Source of the DNA: Nesterenkonia lutea
Lineage (GTDB): Bacteria > Actinomycetota > Actinomycetes > Actinomycetales > Micrococcaceae
NCBI RefSeq assembly: GCF_014873955.1
Contig: NZ_JADBED010000001.1
Coordinates: 868,001-932,000 of the forward strand
DNA length: 64,000 nucleotides
Reading direction: 5' to 3'
The stretch's first letter is position 1, and every line of letters starts with the position of its first letter. The notes beneath the pieces are model-generated. The model saw only the letters and a list, made by a program, of their open reading frames with translations. It was not told the origin of the DNA and did no database searches. The position numbers and the translations under genes are program-made. Shown here piece after piece: positions 52,061 through 61,409 of the stretch.

Positions 52061-52995
52061 CGTTCCTTCCCGTAGCTCTCTTCACCCTGCCAGAAGATCA
52101 GGAATCCGATGATCACGGAGCCCACGGCCCAGGAGGCCAGGACGATCCAGCGGGCGGGATCGGCGAAGCCGTCATAGAGCCAGGCGTGCCGGATGATGTC
52201 GAGCACGCAGTACAGGGGGTTCAGGTTCATCACCGTGACGAGCCAGTCCGCGCCGATGTTCGACCAGCGGTCGGGGGAGAAGAAGACGGCCGAGGTGTAG
52301 AACAGGATCCGGGTGCCGAAGCTGATCAGGTGTTTGACGTCGGTGTGGGCGTTGACCGCGCGTGCAAGTGCCAGCGACCAGCCCAGCATGACCATCAGGG
52401 CAAGCGCGATGCAGGGGAAGAACAGCAGCCAGTGCCAGCTCAGCGCGACCGGGATCGAAGCAGCGCCGTCGAGCTTGATGTCTCCGATGGTCAGGACCAG
52501 CAGCCCCATGACGAAGAACATCGGCACGCTGGAGAAGAGCTCCCGGACCGTGGTGGAGATGACCAGGCAGGCCCGCGGGAAGTTGAAGGCCTGGACCACC
52601 TTCTGGTTCCCCGCGATGGCGTTCGCTCCGCCGGAGACCGCAGTGGTGAAGAAGCGGAAGGTGAAGACACCGATGATCAGGTATCCGATGAAGTTGTCGA
52701 TGCCGCGGCCGGTGTTCAGCAGCAGGCCGAAGACGAAGAAGTAGGCGCAGCCCATCAGGATCGGGTTGAGGATCATCCATGAGCGGCCCAGCGAATCGGT
52801 GCTGTTCGCGGTGGAGACGCGTGAGTGGGAGTCGTAGTACAGGAAGTGGCGGAATGACCAGATCTCGCGGATGTAGCGGAAGAGGCCGGGGCGGGCGCCG
52901 ACGCGGATGAGGCTGGTGCCATCGAGCTGGGCGATCCGTCGAGAGTCGTAGAAGTCCTCGGACTCCTCGGCGCGCTCAGTGGTCGGTGCGGCCAT
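52057..52995 (-). CDS. Polysaccharide ABC exporter permease (Wzm/TagG-like)
   Basis: 312 aa from the ATG at 52995, which has AAGGA upstream; the frame extends 49 codons further without support. The ABC-2 type permease has six predicted helices (MILNPILMGCAYFFVFGLLL, FIGYLIIGVFTFRFFTTAVS). It forms a pair with the overlapping ATPase gene. Substrate is probably a teichoic, teichuronic or capsular polymer. Confidence 0.9.
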   Translation of the reverse strand: MAAPTTERAEESEDFYDSRRIAQLDGTSLIRVGARPGLFRYIREIWSFRHFLYYDSHSRVSTANSTDSLGRSWMILNPILMGCAYFFVFGLLLNTGRGIDNFIGYLIIGVFTFRFFTTAVSGGANAIAGNQKVVQAFNFPRACLVISTTVRELFSSVPMFFVMGLLVLTIGDIKLDGAASIPVALSWHWLLFFPCIALALMVMLGWSLALARAVNAHTDVKHLISFGTRILFYTSAVFFSPDRWSNIGADWLVTVMNLNPLYCVLDIIRHAWLYDGFADPARWIVLASWAVGSVIIGFLIFWQGEESYGKER

Positions 52996-53150
52996 GGACG
53001 TTTTCCTTCCCTCTTGCCTCGATCCGGCGGGTATGCCGTCTCGCGCTCTGCGCCATTGCGCCTCGTCGTGCTGTCCCACGGAGTCCCCGGAGTCGAGGCT
53101 CAGGACCGGCTGAGCGCCTGCCAGTCTATCAGCGCCCGCCATCTGCGGGG

Positions 53151-55268
53151 TCAGCTGGCCTGGGATCCGAACAGCTGTGGAACAGATTCCTGCAGCTTTC
53201 GCTCCAGATGCGGGACCATCGTCTCCACGTATTCGTTGGTCAGATGATGACTATCACGGTAGACCAGAACGTTGCCGATGACTGCTGAGCACTGCTGCTG
53301 GGGACAGAAGTGGTCTGTGAGGTCCACGGTATAGGTGTTCTCCGGAAGCGTCAGCTCCGTGAGTGGGTCGGTGGACGCGAACTTCTCGAAGTCCGGTGCG
53401 CATTCGACCGCGTCCCCGCCCTCTGCCAGGCAGTCCGGGACGTTCTCCTCGGTGCGCGGGGTTCCGCGGAGCAGCAGCAGATCGGTCCCGGTGGCGGTGA
53501 TCTCTTCCCAGCGGTCCGGCGCGCCGTCGTGGATCTCCTCGGTTCCGGGTTCTCTGGGGACAGCTGTGCCGGGGGTGACGACGAGATCTGGTTCGCGCTC
53601 GGCAAGGACCTCCGGGAACTCGTCGTTCCACTGATCGCAGGTCGATGGTTCCTCGGGGTCGTTGGCGCGGAAGACGCAGCCGCCCTTTGTGGAGACCAGC
53701 ACCTCCCAGTTGTGCTTCTCTGCCAGCATGATCCATGCGTTGTGCCAGTGGCCCGCGTGGGAGCCGCCGGCCAGCATGATGGTCTTGGCGGGGTTCGTGG
53801 GCTGTGCGGAGTCCTCGCAGACCAGCACCTCGCCGGAGCCGGGGTCGTCCCCGGTGGGCTGGTGACAATCGGTGCGCGCGTATTCAGGCACGCGCCGGGA
53901 GATGCCGCCCAGCTCCGGGTAGAACTCCACATCCCGTGCCGAATCATCTGCGCTGATGATGTCCGCACCCGGATAGAGGATCCGGTCCACACCGGCCATG
54001 GCGAGCCCATCCTCTTCGGGAGCTGTGGTCAGCTGCACGTAGGTGGTCGTCGCGGCGGCTCCGATCAGCAGAGTGCCTGCCGCCAGTGCCACTGTCATGC
54101 GTCCGGCGGACCGGTGTCCTGCGCTCGAGTCTCGCCGGGGTCTGCGGGCGAGGGGCTGCTCGATGAACCTCTGCGTCAGCCAGCCCAGCAGGAGCGAGAC
54201 GCCCAGCACCAGGATCGTGTCCGCTGCGCTCAGCGCCTCGTCTCCGCGGAGTTCCAGCATGAAGATCACCAGGGGCCAGTGCCAGAGGTAGAGGCCATAG
54301 GCGATGTCGCCGAGACGGCTGAAGGGCGCCGTGGAGAGCAGGCCCTGCGCTGTCGTCAGAGTCCGCTGGCGGTCTCCGCCGGGGCCGGCGGAGGCCATCA
54401 CGAGCGCAAGACCCGCCAACGGCCAGAGCGCCCACGGACCCGGGAACATCGAGGCTCCGTCGAGCAGGAACCCACAGCTGATGATCAGCGCGAGCCCGGT
54501 CCAACCGGCAGCGGTCCGGAGCCGCTCCGGGACCATGAGTCGGGCCCCGAGCAGGGCGAGCAGTCCACCGAACCCGAGCTCCCAGATCCGCGTCTGTGTC
54601 AGCAGATAGGCCTCTGCCTGGCTCTGCTGGTGCATATACAGCGCAAAGCCGAAGGATGAGGCCATCAGCATGACGACGAGGCCAGTCATCGCGGTGGTGG
54701 GGGAGAAGCGGGAACGCCGTGCCATCCAGACGGCGAGCAGCGCCACGAGGGGCCAGATCAGGTAGAACTGTCCCTGGACGGAGAGGGACCAGAAATGTTG
54801 GAAAGGACTGGTCTCTGCGCCGGCGGCCTCGTAGGAGAGCTGGGAACGGATGAGTTCGAAGTTCTCGAAATAGAGCAGGGAGGCACGCGCCTCGGTCACG
54901 AGCTGCCCGTGCCGCGTGAGCGGCAGCAGGAGCAGACCGACAAACGTGGTGACGAGGATGACCAGCGCGGCGGGCGCCAGGATGCGCCGGGCCAGCCGAC
55001 CGAAATAGCGCAGGAAGTCGACCCGGCCTGTGGTCCCGGCCTCACGCAGGAGCATGGCGGTGAAGAGGAAGCCCGAGATCGCGAGGAAGATGTCGATGCC
55101 CCCGGAGACCCGGCCTGCTCCGAAGAGGTGGAACAGCACGACGCCGGCAATGGCGAGACCGCGCAGGCCATGCAGCTCAGGGCGGTAGCGGCGCTCGGGC
55201 AGACCGTCCCGGACCCGTTCCGGATTCATGGGCGCGCGCGGAGACCGGGCGAGTGTGGGAGGGAACAT
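53151..55268 (-). CDS. Membrane O-acyltransferase with SGNH domain (OatA/OafB-like)
   Basis: 705 aa. An N-terminal acyltransferase-3 domain with about 10-11 helices (ELHGLRGLAIAGVVLFHLFG, SLSVQGQFYLIWPLVALLAVW) is joined to an extracytoplasmic SGNH domain (nucleophile block GGSHAGHW, catalytic YRDSHHLTNEY). Such proteins O-acetylate peptidoglycan or surface polysaccharides. In this position, between an ATP-grasp gene and a polysaccharide exporter, the target is probably the exported polymer. Confidence 0.88.
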   Translation of the reverse strand: MFPPTLARSPRAPMNPERVRDGLPERRYRPELHGLRGLAIAGVVLFHLFGAGRVSGGIDIFLAISGFLFTAMLLREAGTTGRVDFLRYFGRLARRILAPAALVILVTTFVGLLLLPLTRHGQLVTEARASLLYFENFELIRSQLSYEAAGAETSPFQHFWSLSVQGQFYLIWPLVALLAVWMARRSRFSPTTAMTGLVVMLMASSFGFALYMHQQSQAEAYLLTQTRIWELGFGGLLALLGARLMVPERLRTAAGWTGLALIISCGFLLDGASMFPGPWALWPLAGLALVMASAGPGGDRQRTLTTAQGLLSTAPFSRLGDIAYGLYLWHWPLVIFMLELRGDEALSAADTILVLGVSLLLGWLTQRFIEQPLARRPRRDSSAGHRSAGRMTVALAAGTLLIGAAATTTYVQLTTAPEEDGLAMAGVDRILYPGADIISADDSARDVEFYPELGGISRRVPEYARTDCHQPTGDDPGSGEVLVCEDSAQPTNPAKTIMLAGGSHAGHWHNAWIMLAEKHNWEVLVSTKGGCVFRANDPEEPSTCDQWNDEFPEVLAEREPDLVVTPGTAVPREPGTEEIHDGAPDRWEEITATGTDLLLLRGTPRTEENVPDCLAEGGDAVECAPDFEKFASTDPLTELTLPENTYTVDLTDHFCPQQQCSAVIGNVLVYRDSHHLTNEYVETMVPHLERKLQESVPQLFGSQAS

Positions 55269-55331
55269 CGTATTCCAGGGTATATGAAGCCACCCCTGAG
55301 GCCTGCCCGGCCGCCCGGGCCGGACAGGCGG

Positions 55332-56459
55332 TCAAACCTTGGATGCGATGAGCATCTGATTGATGATGTGGGCGGCCGGGGCGTGCCAGCTGCCGAAAGC
55401 GGGATAGCGATGCAGGGCCATGTCCGCGGCGTCGTTGATATCTGTGACCACGGCCTCCGCACCATGCGTCAGGTCCGCGACTCGAAGGTCGACCCCTCCG
55501 GCCCGGAGCCCCGGCAGCGCCCAGAGTGCATCTACGGCAAGCTGTCGGAGAGACCGTCCCAGCTTCGCAGTGACATCGAGCGTCATGCCTCCGGCAGCCG
55601 GGTCTGAGGTGCCACTGATGTCGTGAATGTCGCCAGCCGCGAGTACTTCGCCCGCGTCGAGGCCGAGCTCCGAGAGGGACTCGGCGGAGACGTCAGGCGG
55701 TGTCTGTGCGAGATAGCTGTTTCGACTGCGCCCATCAACTGCAGCGCCAGCGAGGACGCCCACGGTGGAGCTTCCGTCGCCCACGATGAACAGCGGCAGT
55801 TGGGCGAGAGCGCTGATCACCGTCTCTCCCACGACGTATACGCGGATGTCGAGGCCGGGCTCGCGCTGTTCGAGGTGGATACCAGGTGAATGCGCGGTCT
55901 TGAGCTTGTGCTCCGTCTGCGCAAACTCCCAGGCGGGATAGAGAGCTGACTCCTCCTCTATTCCCTCGGAGACACCGCCTCCACGTGGTCCCACTGACGG
56001 AGTGACCGTGACGGGTCCCGAGAGTCCCCGAAAGAATCGTGCGCCTGCTTCAGTCTCCTCAGGTGCGAAGGTGCGGCCGACAGGCGTGGGGAGACCCATC
56101 GCTTCGAGATGTGCCTTGACCAGCGGTCGCGAGGCCATCGCCGACTTGGCGAGGTCGCTCGTCAGTGAGGTGGTGAGCTGATGAAAGCCCCCGATGACGG
56201 CACCGTTCTGTGTGAAGGTGCGGTACCCGTTGTAGACCTCCCGCTTGATGACCTTGTTCTTCCTGGCGGCGTCGAGGAGAAGACGGTTGTGAGTTCGGAA
56301 CGTCGGAAACTCCTGGGGGGCGTTCCAATCGATCGTGCTGTACTTCTCCAACAGACGGCGTGCTGGAGCGGTCGCTGTTCGGAACCGTTCCGCGTGGCGG
56401 GCGCGTTCGAGCCGCCGACCCGTGTCCGATAAGGAGGTCGTGTCCATTTCACTGCCCAT
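55332..56459 (-). CDS. Atypical ATP-grasp protein related to cyanophycin synthetase
   Basis: 375 aa from the ATG at 56459 (GGAGA 10 nt upstream; the frame is open 48 codons further). The central part resembles the CphA ATP-grasp module: MGLPTPVGRTF, IRVYVVGETVISALAQLPLF and IVGDGSSTVGVLAG, and a late GVDLRVADLT and DINDAADMALHRYPAFG. The VxKP strand that normally holds the ATP-contacting Lys reads VTVTPSVGPRGGG, so that Lys seems replaced by Thr. It is first in a minus-strand set with the O-acyltransferase and the exporter. Function is unknown. Confidence 0.7.
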   Translation of the reverse strand: MGSEMDTTSLSDTGRRLERARHAERFRTATAPARRLLEKYSTIDWNAPQEFPTFRTHNRLLLDAARKNKVIKREVYNGYRTFTQNGAVIGGFHQLTTSLTSDLAKSAMASRPLVKAHLEAMGLPTPVGRTFAPEETEAGARFFRGLSGPVTVTPSVGPRGGGVSEGIEEESALYPAWEFAQTEHKLKTAHSPGIHLEQREPGLDIRVYVVGETVISALAQLPLFIVGDGSSTVGVLAGAAVDGRSRNSYLAQTPPDVSAESLSELGLDAGEVLAAGDIHDISGTSDPAAGGMTLDVTAKLGRSLRQLAVDALWALPGLRAGGVDLRVADLTHGAEAVVTDINDAADMALHRYPAFGSWHAPAAHIINQMLIASKV

Positions 56460-56489
56460 GGCCGAGACTCTCCTGGTCGGTGCTTGCTG

Positions 56490-56509
56490 GAATAGGTTCG
56501 GAACTATTC
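56490..56509. promoter_or_regulatory. Inverted repeat GAATAG-N8-CTATTC between divergent surface genes
   Basis: A 20-bp palindrome with 6-bp perfect arms. The centre TTCGGAA is also nearly symmetric. It lies in the 203-bp gap between the ATP-grasp gene and wecB, where both promoters must lie; TATTCT at 56505 could be a -10 on the plus strand. Confidence 0.45.
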
Positions 56510-56662
56510 TAAGGTGCTGGGCCTCGGAGGAGTTCCCGGGCACGTGCTCGCCGATGCGGATAGGCTTGTGGAGTCGAGGTGGAGCAGGCGTCAGCCGCTG
56601 CACGCGTTTAGCCGCAGAATCCGTCTCACCTGGGCGGTACCAGCGAAAGAGGAACTCACGTC

Positions 56663-57844
56663 ATGAAGAGAATCATGCCCATCTATGGGACCCGGCCCGA
56701 GGCCATCAAGATGGCCCCGATAGTCAAGGCCCTGCAGGCCAGTGATCTGTTCGAGTGCGAGGTGACTGTCACCGGGCAGCACCGCGAGATGCTGGACCAG
56801 GTCAATGACCTCTTCGGCATCACCCCGGACCACGACCTCAACATCATCCAGCCGAGACAGACCCTCAATGGGGTGCTGACCCGGACCGTCACCGGCCTGG
56901 ACGCGCTCTTCGCGCAGAACAAGCCGGACGCCGTCGTCGTCCAGGGTGATACCACCACCACGACCGCCGGGGCGATGGCCGCGTTCTACTCCGGGATCCC
57001 GGTGATCCATGCCGAGGCGGGGCTGCGATCGTTCAACCTCTATTCCCCGTTCCCTGAAGAGGCGAACCGGAAGATGACCAGCCAGATCACCGCGCTGCAC
57101 CTGGCTCCCACCTCACAGTCCCGGGACAACCTGCTGCGCGAGAACCTGCCTGCCGAGGACATCGTGGTCACCGGCAACACTGTCATCGACGCCCTCCTGG
57201 AGGTCGCGCAGAAGCATGTCCCCTTCGTAGACGCTCAGTTGGAGGAGGCGGCGGCCTCAGGCCGTGAGGTGCTGCTGGTCACCACACACCGGCGGGAGAA
57301 CCAGGGTTCCGCGATGGAAGGGGTCGGCCGAGCGCTGGCACGTCTGGCCAACCGGTACCCCGAGAAGCTGATCGTGCTCCCGGCGCACCGCAACCCCGTG
57401 GTGCGCGAGGCTATCCTGCCTGCACTGGCCGGCCACGAGAACGTGATCGTCACCGAGCCGCTGCCCTATGGGGAGTTCACCCGGCTGATGAACCTGGCCA
57501 CCGTGGTGCTGACCGACTCGGGCGGGGTCCAGGAGGAGGCGCCCTCACTGGGCAAGCCGGTGCTGGTGATGCGAGAGAACACTGAGCGTCCCGAGGCGGT
57601 GGACGCGGGAACTGTGCGGCTCATCGGCACCTCAGAGGAGCGCGTGGTGGAAGAGGTCGCGGCCCTCTTCGACGACCCAGCGGCCTATGCGGCCATGGCG
57701 AATGCGGTCAACCCCTATGGTGATGGCCAGGCGGCAAGTCGCACGGTCGCCGCGATCGCATCGATGTTCGGTCTCGGTGACCGGCTCCAGGACTTCCACC
57801 CGCAGGAGAGCTCCGCCGCGGCCACCCGCTCCGAGCAGGTGTGA
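56663..57844 (+). CDS. wecB: UDP-N-acetylglucosamine 2-epimerase (non-hydrolysing)
   Basis: 393 aa. Converts UDP-GlcNAc to UDP-ManNAc, a precursor for teichoic and teichuronic acids. Family blocks are IYGTRPEAIKMAP, VQGDTTTT, IPVIHAEAGLRSFN, FPEEANRK, THRRENQG and LTDSGGVQEEAPSLGKP. The ATG at 56663 follows AGAGGA. It is divergent from the polysaccharide export cluster and 10 bp upstream of smc. The supply of UDP-ManNAc fits the surface polymer exported by the neighbouring genes. Confidence 0.94.
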   Translation: MKRIMPIYGTRPEAIKMAPIVKALQASDLFECEVTVTGQHREMLDQVNDLFGITPDHDLNIIQPRQTLNGVLTRTVTGLDALFAQNKPDAVVVQGDTTTTTAGAMAAFYSGIPVIHAEAGLRSFNLYSPFPEEANRKMTSQITALHLAPTSQSRDNLLRENLPAEDIVVTGNTVIDALLEVAQKHVPFVDAQLEEAAASGREVLLVTTHRRENQGSAMEGVGRALARLANRYPEKLIVLPAHRNPVVREAILPALAGHENVIVTEPLPYGEFTRLMNLATVVLTDSGGVQEEAPSLGKPVLVMRENTERPEAVDAGTVRLIGTSEERVVEEVAALFDDPAAYAAMANAVNPYGDGQAASRTVAAIASMFGLGDRLQDFHPQESSAAATRSEQV

Positions 57845-57854
57845 GCACGCAGCC

Positions 57855-60800
57855 GTGCACCTGAAGACCCTGACCGTCCGCGGCTTCAAGTCCTTCGCCT
57901 CGGCCACGACCTTCGAGTTCGAACCCGGGGTCACCGCTGTGGTCGGCCCCAACGGTTCGGGCAAGTCCAACGTGGTCGACGCGCTGGCCTGGGTCATGGG
58001 AGAGCAGGGCGCCAAATCCCTGCGCGGGGGCACCATGGAGGACGTGATCTTTGCGGGCACCACCGACAGGCAGCCCCTGGGTCGCGCTTCGGTCTCGCTG
58101 ACCATCGACAACTCCGACGGCGCGCTGCCGATCGAATACTCCGAGGTCACCATCTCCCGGACGATGTTCCGTGCCGGAGGCAGCGACTACACGATCAATG
58201 GCGCCAAATGCCGCCTGCTCGACATCCAGGAGCTGCTCTCGGACTCTGGCCTGGGGCGGGAGATGCACGTGATCGTGGGCCAGGGGCAGCTGGACCAGAT
58301 CCTGCAGGCCACTCCGGAGCAGCGCCGCGGGTTCATCGAAGAGGCTGCCGGGGTGCTCAAGCACCGCCGGCGCAGGGAACGCAGCGTGCGCAAGCTGGAA
58401 TCCATGGGCACGAACCTGTCCCGCCTCGAAGACCTGATCAGCGAGATATCGCGTCAGCTGGCTCCCCTGGGCAGGCAGGCGCGAGTTGCTCGGCGTGCCC
58501 AGCAGATCCAGCATGACCTGCGCGATTCGCTCTCCCGGCTGATCGCCGACGACCTCGTCCACGCGGCCACGGCGCTGCAGGAGTCCAGCCAGGGTGAACA
58601 CCAGGATCGAGAACGCGCCGAACAGCTCAGAGCAGTTCTGGAGTCCAAGGACGCGGAGCTGAGCAGGCTGGAAGGTCTCTCGGCAGCCCAGCGCCAGCAC
58701 AGCGAGAAGCTCCTGGCGGGGCAGCACCGACTCGAGCAGGTCCAGGAGCGTCTCCGCTCGGTCGGATCCCTGGCCCAGGAGCGCGCGCGCAGCCTTCGTG
58801 CCTCCGCAGTCGTGCCGGAGAACGGCAGAGATCCCGAGCAGCTGAGAGCGCAGGCGGACAGCGTCACCGAACAGGCCGAAGCACTGCACCGCGACGTGGC
58901 GACCGCCCGCGAGCGGCTTGAGTCATGCTCCGCCGAACGTGCTCGTGCAGAGGTGGCCCTCAAGGCCGAGGAGACGCGGCTGACCGAGCAGCTGCGAGCC
59001 GTGGCCGACCGCCGCGCGGGGCTCGCAACGCTGCGCGGGCGGATGGACACCGCACAGGGCCGGATCGACGCCGCACAGGCCCGCCGCCAGCGCGCACAGC
59101 AGCAGCGCCACGACGCACGCCGCGCTCGCGACCATGCGAACGGTGAGTTCGCAGAGCTCGAACAGCGCATCGCCGGAGTCGAGACCGGCGAGGAGGACCT
59201 CGACGCAGCCTACGAGGCGGCCCATCAGCGCCTCGAGGCGCTGCGCGCGAGCTACGACGAGCAGCTCTCCGAGCAGCAGCGGCTCACCGGGGCGATCGGT
59301 GAATACCGTGCGCGTCTCTCCGGACTCTCTGCGGCGCTGACGCCCCGCGACGGTGCCGCAGAGCTTGTTCGCGCGCGTCCCGAGGACGTCGACGCGCCGC
59401 TGGCGCAGCGACTGGGCATCACCCGCGGCTGGGAGATCGCGATCGCCGCCTGCCTCGGCAGCCTGGACTCGGCGCTGGTCACCCGCGACGCACAGACTGC
59501 CGCTGCCGCATTGGCCTGGCTCGCCGGCCAGGACGCCGGGCGGGCCCACCTGGTGTATCCGCCGTCGGCCCCGGAGCTCGCGGCGGAGGACCCGGCCAGT
59601 ACTCCTGTCACGGAGGCCGCGCTGCCCGCTGGTGCCCGCTGGGCCCTCGATGCTGTCACTGCCCCGGCAGATCTGACGGGTGTTCTGGGCGCCGCGCTTG
59701 TCGGCGTCGTCCTCTGCGCCGATCTGGAACAGGCGGAGGGACTGCTGGTTCGCGAAGAGGTCACCACTGCCGTCACCGTCTCAGGCGAGATCCTGCGCGC
59801 GGGGGAGCGCATCGGCGGCACCGCGCTGGCGAACTCTGATGTCGCGATCACCGCACAGATCAATGAACTGACGAAGACCCTGCAGGAGTCCGAGGCCGAG
59901 CTCGCGCGTCGCGCCGCGCGGACGGCCGACGACGAGGCAGAGGTCAGCGCGGCCGAGCTCAAGGTCGAGGAGACCCTGCAGGCCCTGCACGCCAATGACG
60001 CCGAGCTCCACGCCACCACGGAACAGCTCGGACGGCTCAACGCTGAGCTCCAGCGGGCGGCCGAGCGGATCACCAGCGCCGAGCAGGAGATCCACGCGGC
60101 CGAGGAAGCCGGGGCTGAGGCGCAGCAGCAGTGGGACGAGGCCTCCGCCCGGCTCGAGGCCGCGCAGGGCGAGGATGTCGAGGAGGACCCCTCCACTGAG
60201 GAGCGGGACCGGCGCGCAGAGTCTGCCTCCGCACAGCGCCGCGAGGAGGTGGACGCCCGCCTGGAGCTGCGCGCCGCGGAGGAGCAGCACAAGCAGATGC
60301 TCGAGCGGGCAGCCGCACTGCGCCGCAGCGCCGCGGCGGAGGAGTCACGCCGCAAAGAGGCCCGCAGGATCGCGCAGACGCGCAACGAGCGCGCGGTCCA
60401 GGCCGAAACCATCCATGGCGAGGCCGCAGAGGCGGTGGAGTCGCTCGAGGCGGTGCTTCAGCGCACCCAGGCCGCACGCAGCTGCGCAGATGAGGCCGCA
60501 CAGGAGACCGCAGAGGGCACCCGCGAGCTGCGCGCCACGCGCAGGCTTCAGGCACAGGAGCTGGAGAGCGTCACCGGACGGCTCCACCAGGCGGAGCTTC
60601 GCCGCACGGAGCTGAGGCTTGCTCTGGAGGCCGCAGAGGCGCGCGGGCTCGAAGAGCTCAGCCTCACCCCGGAATACCTGATCGAGCACTACGGACCCGA
60701 TCAGGCCGTGCCCGAGGCGGACGCCGAGCGACCCTTCGTGCGGGGCGAGCAGGAGACGCGGCTCGCGCAGGCTCGCCGGGACCTCAAGGCGCTGGGCAAG

Positions 60801-61409
60801 GTCAATCCGCTTGCGCTGGAGGAACACTCGGCTCTGGAAGAACGACACACCTACCTGCAGGAGCAGCTGGCGGACCTGAAGAAGTCCCGCCAGGACCTGC
60901 TGGACATGATCGCCGACGTGGATGCCACCGTGGAGCAGGTCTTCACCGAGGCCTGGCTGGACACGAAGGTGCAGTTCGAGCGGGTCTTCGGACGGCTCTT
61001 TCCCGGGGGCGAGGGCCGGCTCGAGCTGACCAACCCGGAGGACATGCTCAACACCGGCATCGAGGTCCAGGCCCGGCCCCCCGGCAAACGGATCCGCCGG
61101 CTCTCCCTGCTCTCCGGCGGGGAACGCTCGCTGACCGCCGTCGCTCTCCTGGTGGCGATCTTCAAGGCACGTCCGAGTCCCTTCTATGTGATGGACGAGG
61201 TGGAGGCCGCCCTCGATGACACCAACCTCTCCCGACTGCTGGTGATCTTCGAGGAGCTCAGGGAGTCCTCGCAGCTGATCATCATCACGCACCAGAAGCG
61301 CACGATGGAGATCGCGGACGCGCTCTACGGTGTGTCCATGCGTCAGGACGGCTCCACCCGGGTGGTGTCCCAGCGGCTGACTGCGGCCGAGCAGGTCACG
61401 GCGCCGTAG
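57855..61409 (+). CDS. smc: Chromosome segregation protein SMC
   Basis: 1184 aa, normal length. Condensin subunit compacting and segregating the chromosome. Walker A is GPNGSGKS (31-38). Two long coiled coils flank a hinge (about residues 510-680). The C-terminal signature is LSGGERS (1086-1092) and Walker B is VMDEVEAALDD (D1114, E1115). The start is the GTG at 57855, at the conserved VHLKTLTVRGFKSFA sequence; the frame extends into wecB. It follows wecB by 10 bp with a weak ribosome-binding site, so it is probably coupled to wecB. Confidence 0.95.
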   Translation: MHLKTLTVRGFKSFASATTFEFEPGVTAVVGPNGSGKSNVVDALAWVMGEQGAKSLRGGTMEDVIFAGTTDRQPLGRASVSLTIDNSDGALPIEYSEVTISRTMFRAGGSDYTINGAKCRLLDIQELLSDSGLGREMHVIVGQGQLDQILQATPEQRRGFIEEAAGVLKHRRRRERSVRKLESMGTNLSRLEDLISEISRQLAPLGRQARVARRAQQIQHDLRDSLSRLIADDLVHAATALQESSQGEHQDRERAEQLRAVLESKDAELSRLEGLSAAQRQHSEKLLAGQHRLEQVQERLRSVGSLAQERARSLRASAVVPENGRDPEQLRAQADSVTEQAEALHRDVATARERLESCSAERARAEVALKAEETRLTEQLRAVADRRAGLATLRGRMDTAQGRIDAAQARRQRAQQQRHDARRARDHANGEFAELEQRIAGVETGEEDLDAAYEAAHQRLEALRASYDEQLSEQQRLTGAIGEYRARLSGLSAALTPRDGAAELVRARPEDVDAPLAQRLGITRGWEIAIAACLGSLDSALVTRDAQTAAAALAWLAGQDAGRAHLVYPPSAPELAAEDPASTPVTEAALPAGARWALDAVTAPADLTGVLGAALVGVVLCADLEQAEGLLVREEVTTAVTVSGEILRAGERIGGTALANSDVAITAQINELTKTLQESEAELARRAARTADDEAEVSAAELKVEETLQALHANDAELHATTEQLGRLNAELQRAAERITSAEQEIHAAEEAGAEAQQQWDEASARLEAAQGEDVEEDPSTEERDRRAESASAQRREEVDARLELRAAEEQHKQMLERAAALRRSAAAEESRRKEARRIAQTRNERAVQAETIHGEAAEAVESLEAVLQRTQAARSCADEAAQETAEGTRELRATRRLQAQELESVTGRLHQAELRRTELRLALEAAEARGLEELSLTPEYLIEHYGPDQAVPEADAERPFVRGEQETRLAQARRDLKALGKVNPLALEEHSALEERHTYLQEQLADLKKSRQDLLDMIADVDATVEQVFTEAWLDTKVQFERVFGRLFPGGEGRLELTNPEDMLNTGIEVQARPPGKRIRRLSLLSGGERSLTAVALLVAIFKARPSPFYVMDEVEAALDDTNLSRLLVIFEELRESSQLIIITHQKRTMEIADALYGVSMRQDGSTRVVSQRLTAAEQVTAP

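Noticed and set aside
57687..57854. Upstream extension of smc into wecB
   Set aside because: It overlaps the wecB 3' end in another frame; the conserved SMC N-terminus starts at the GTG at 57855.
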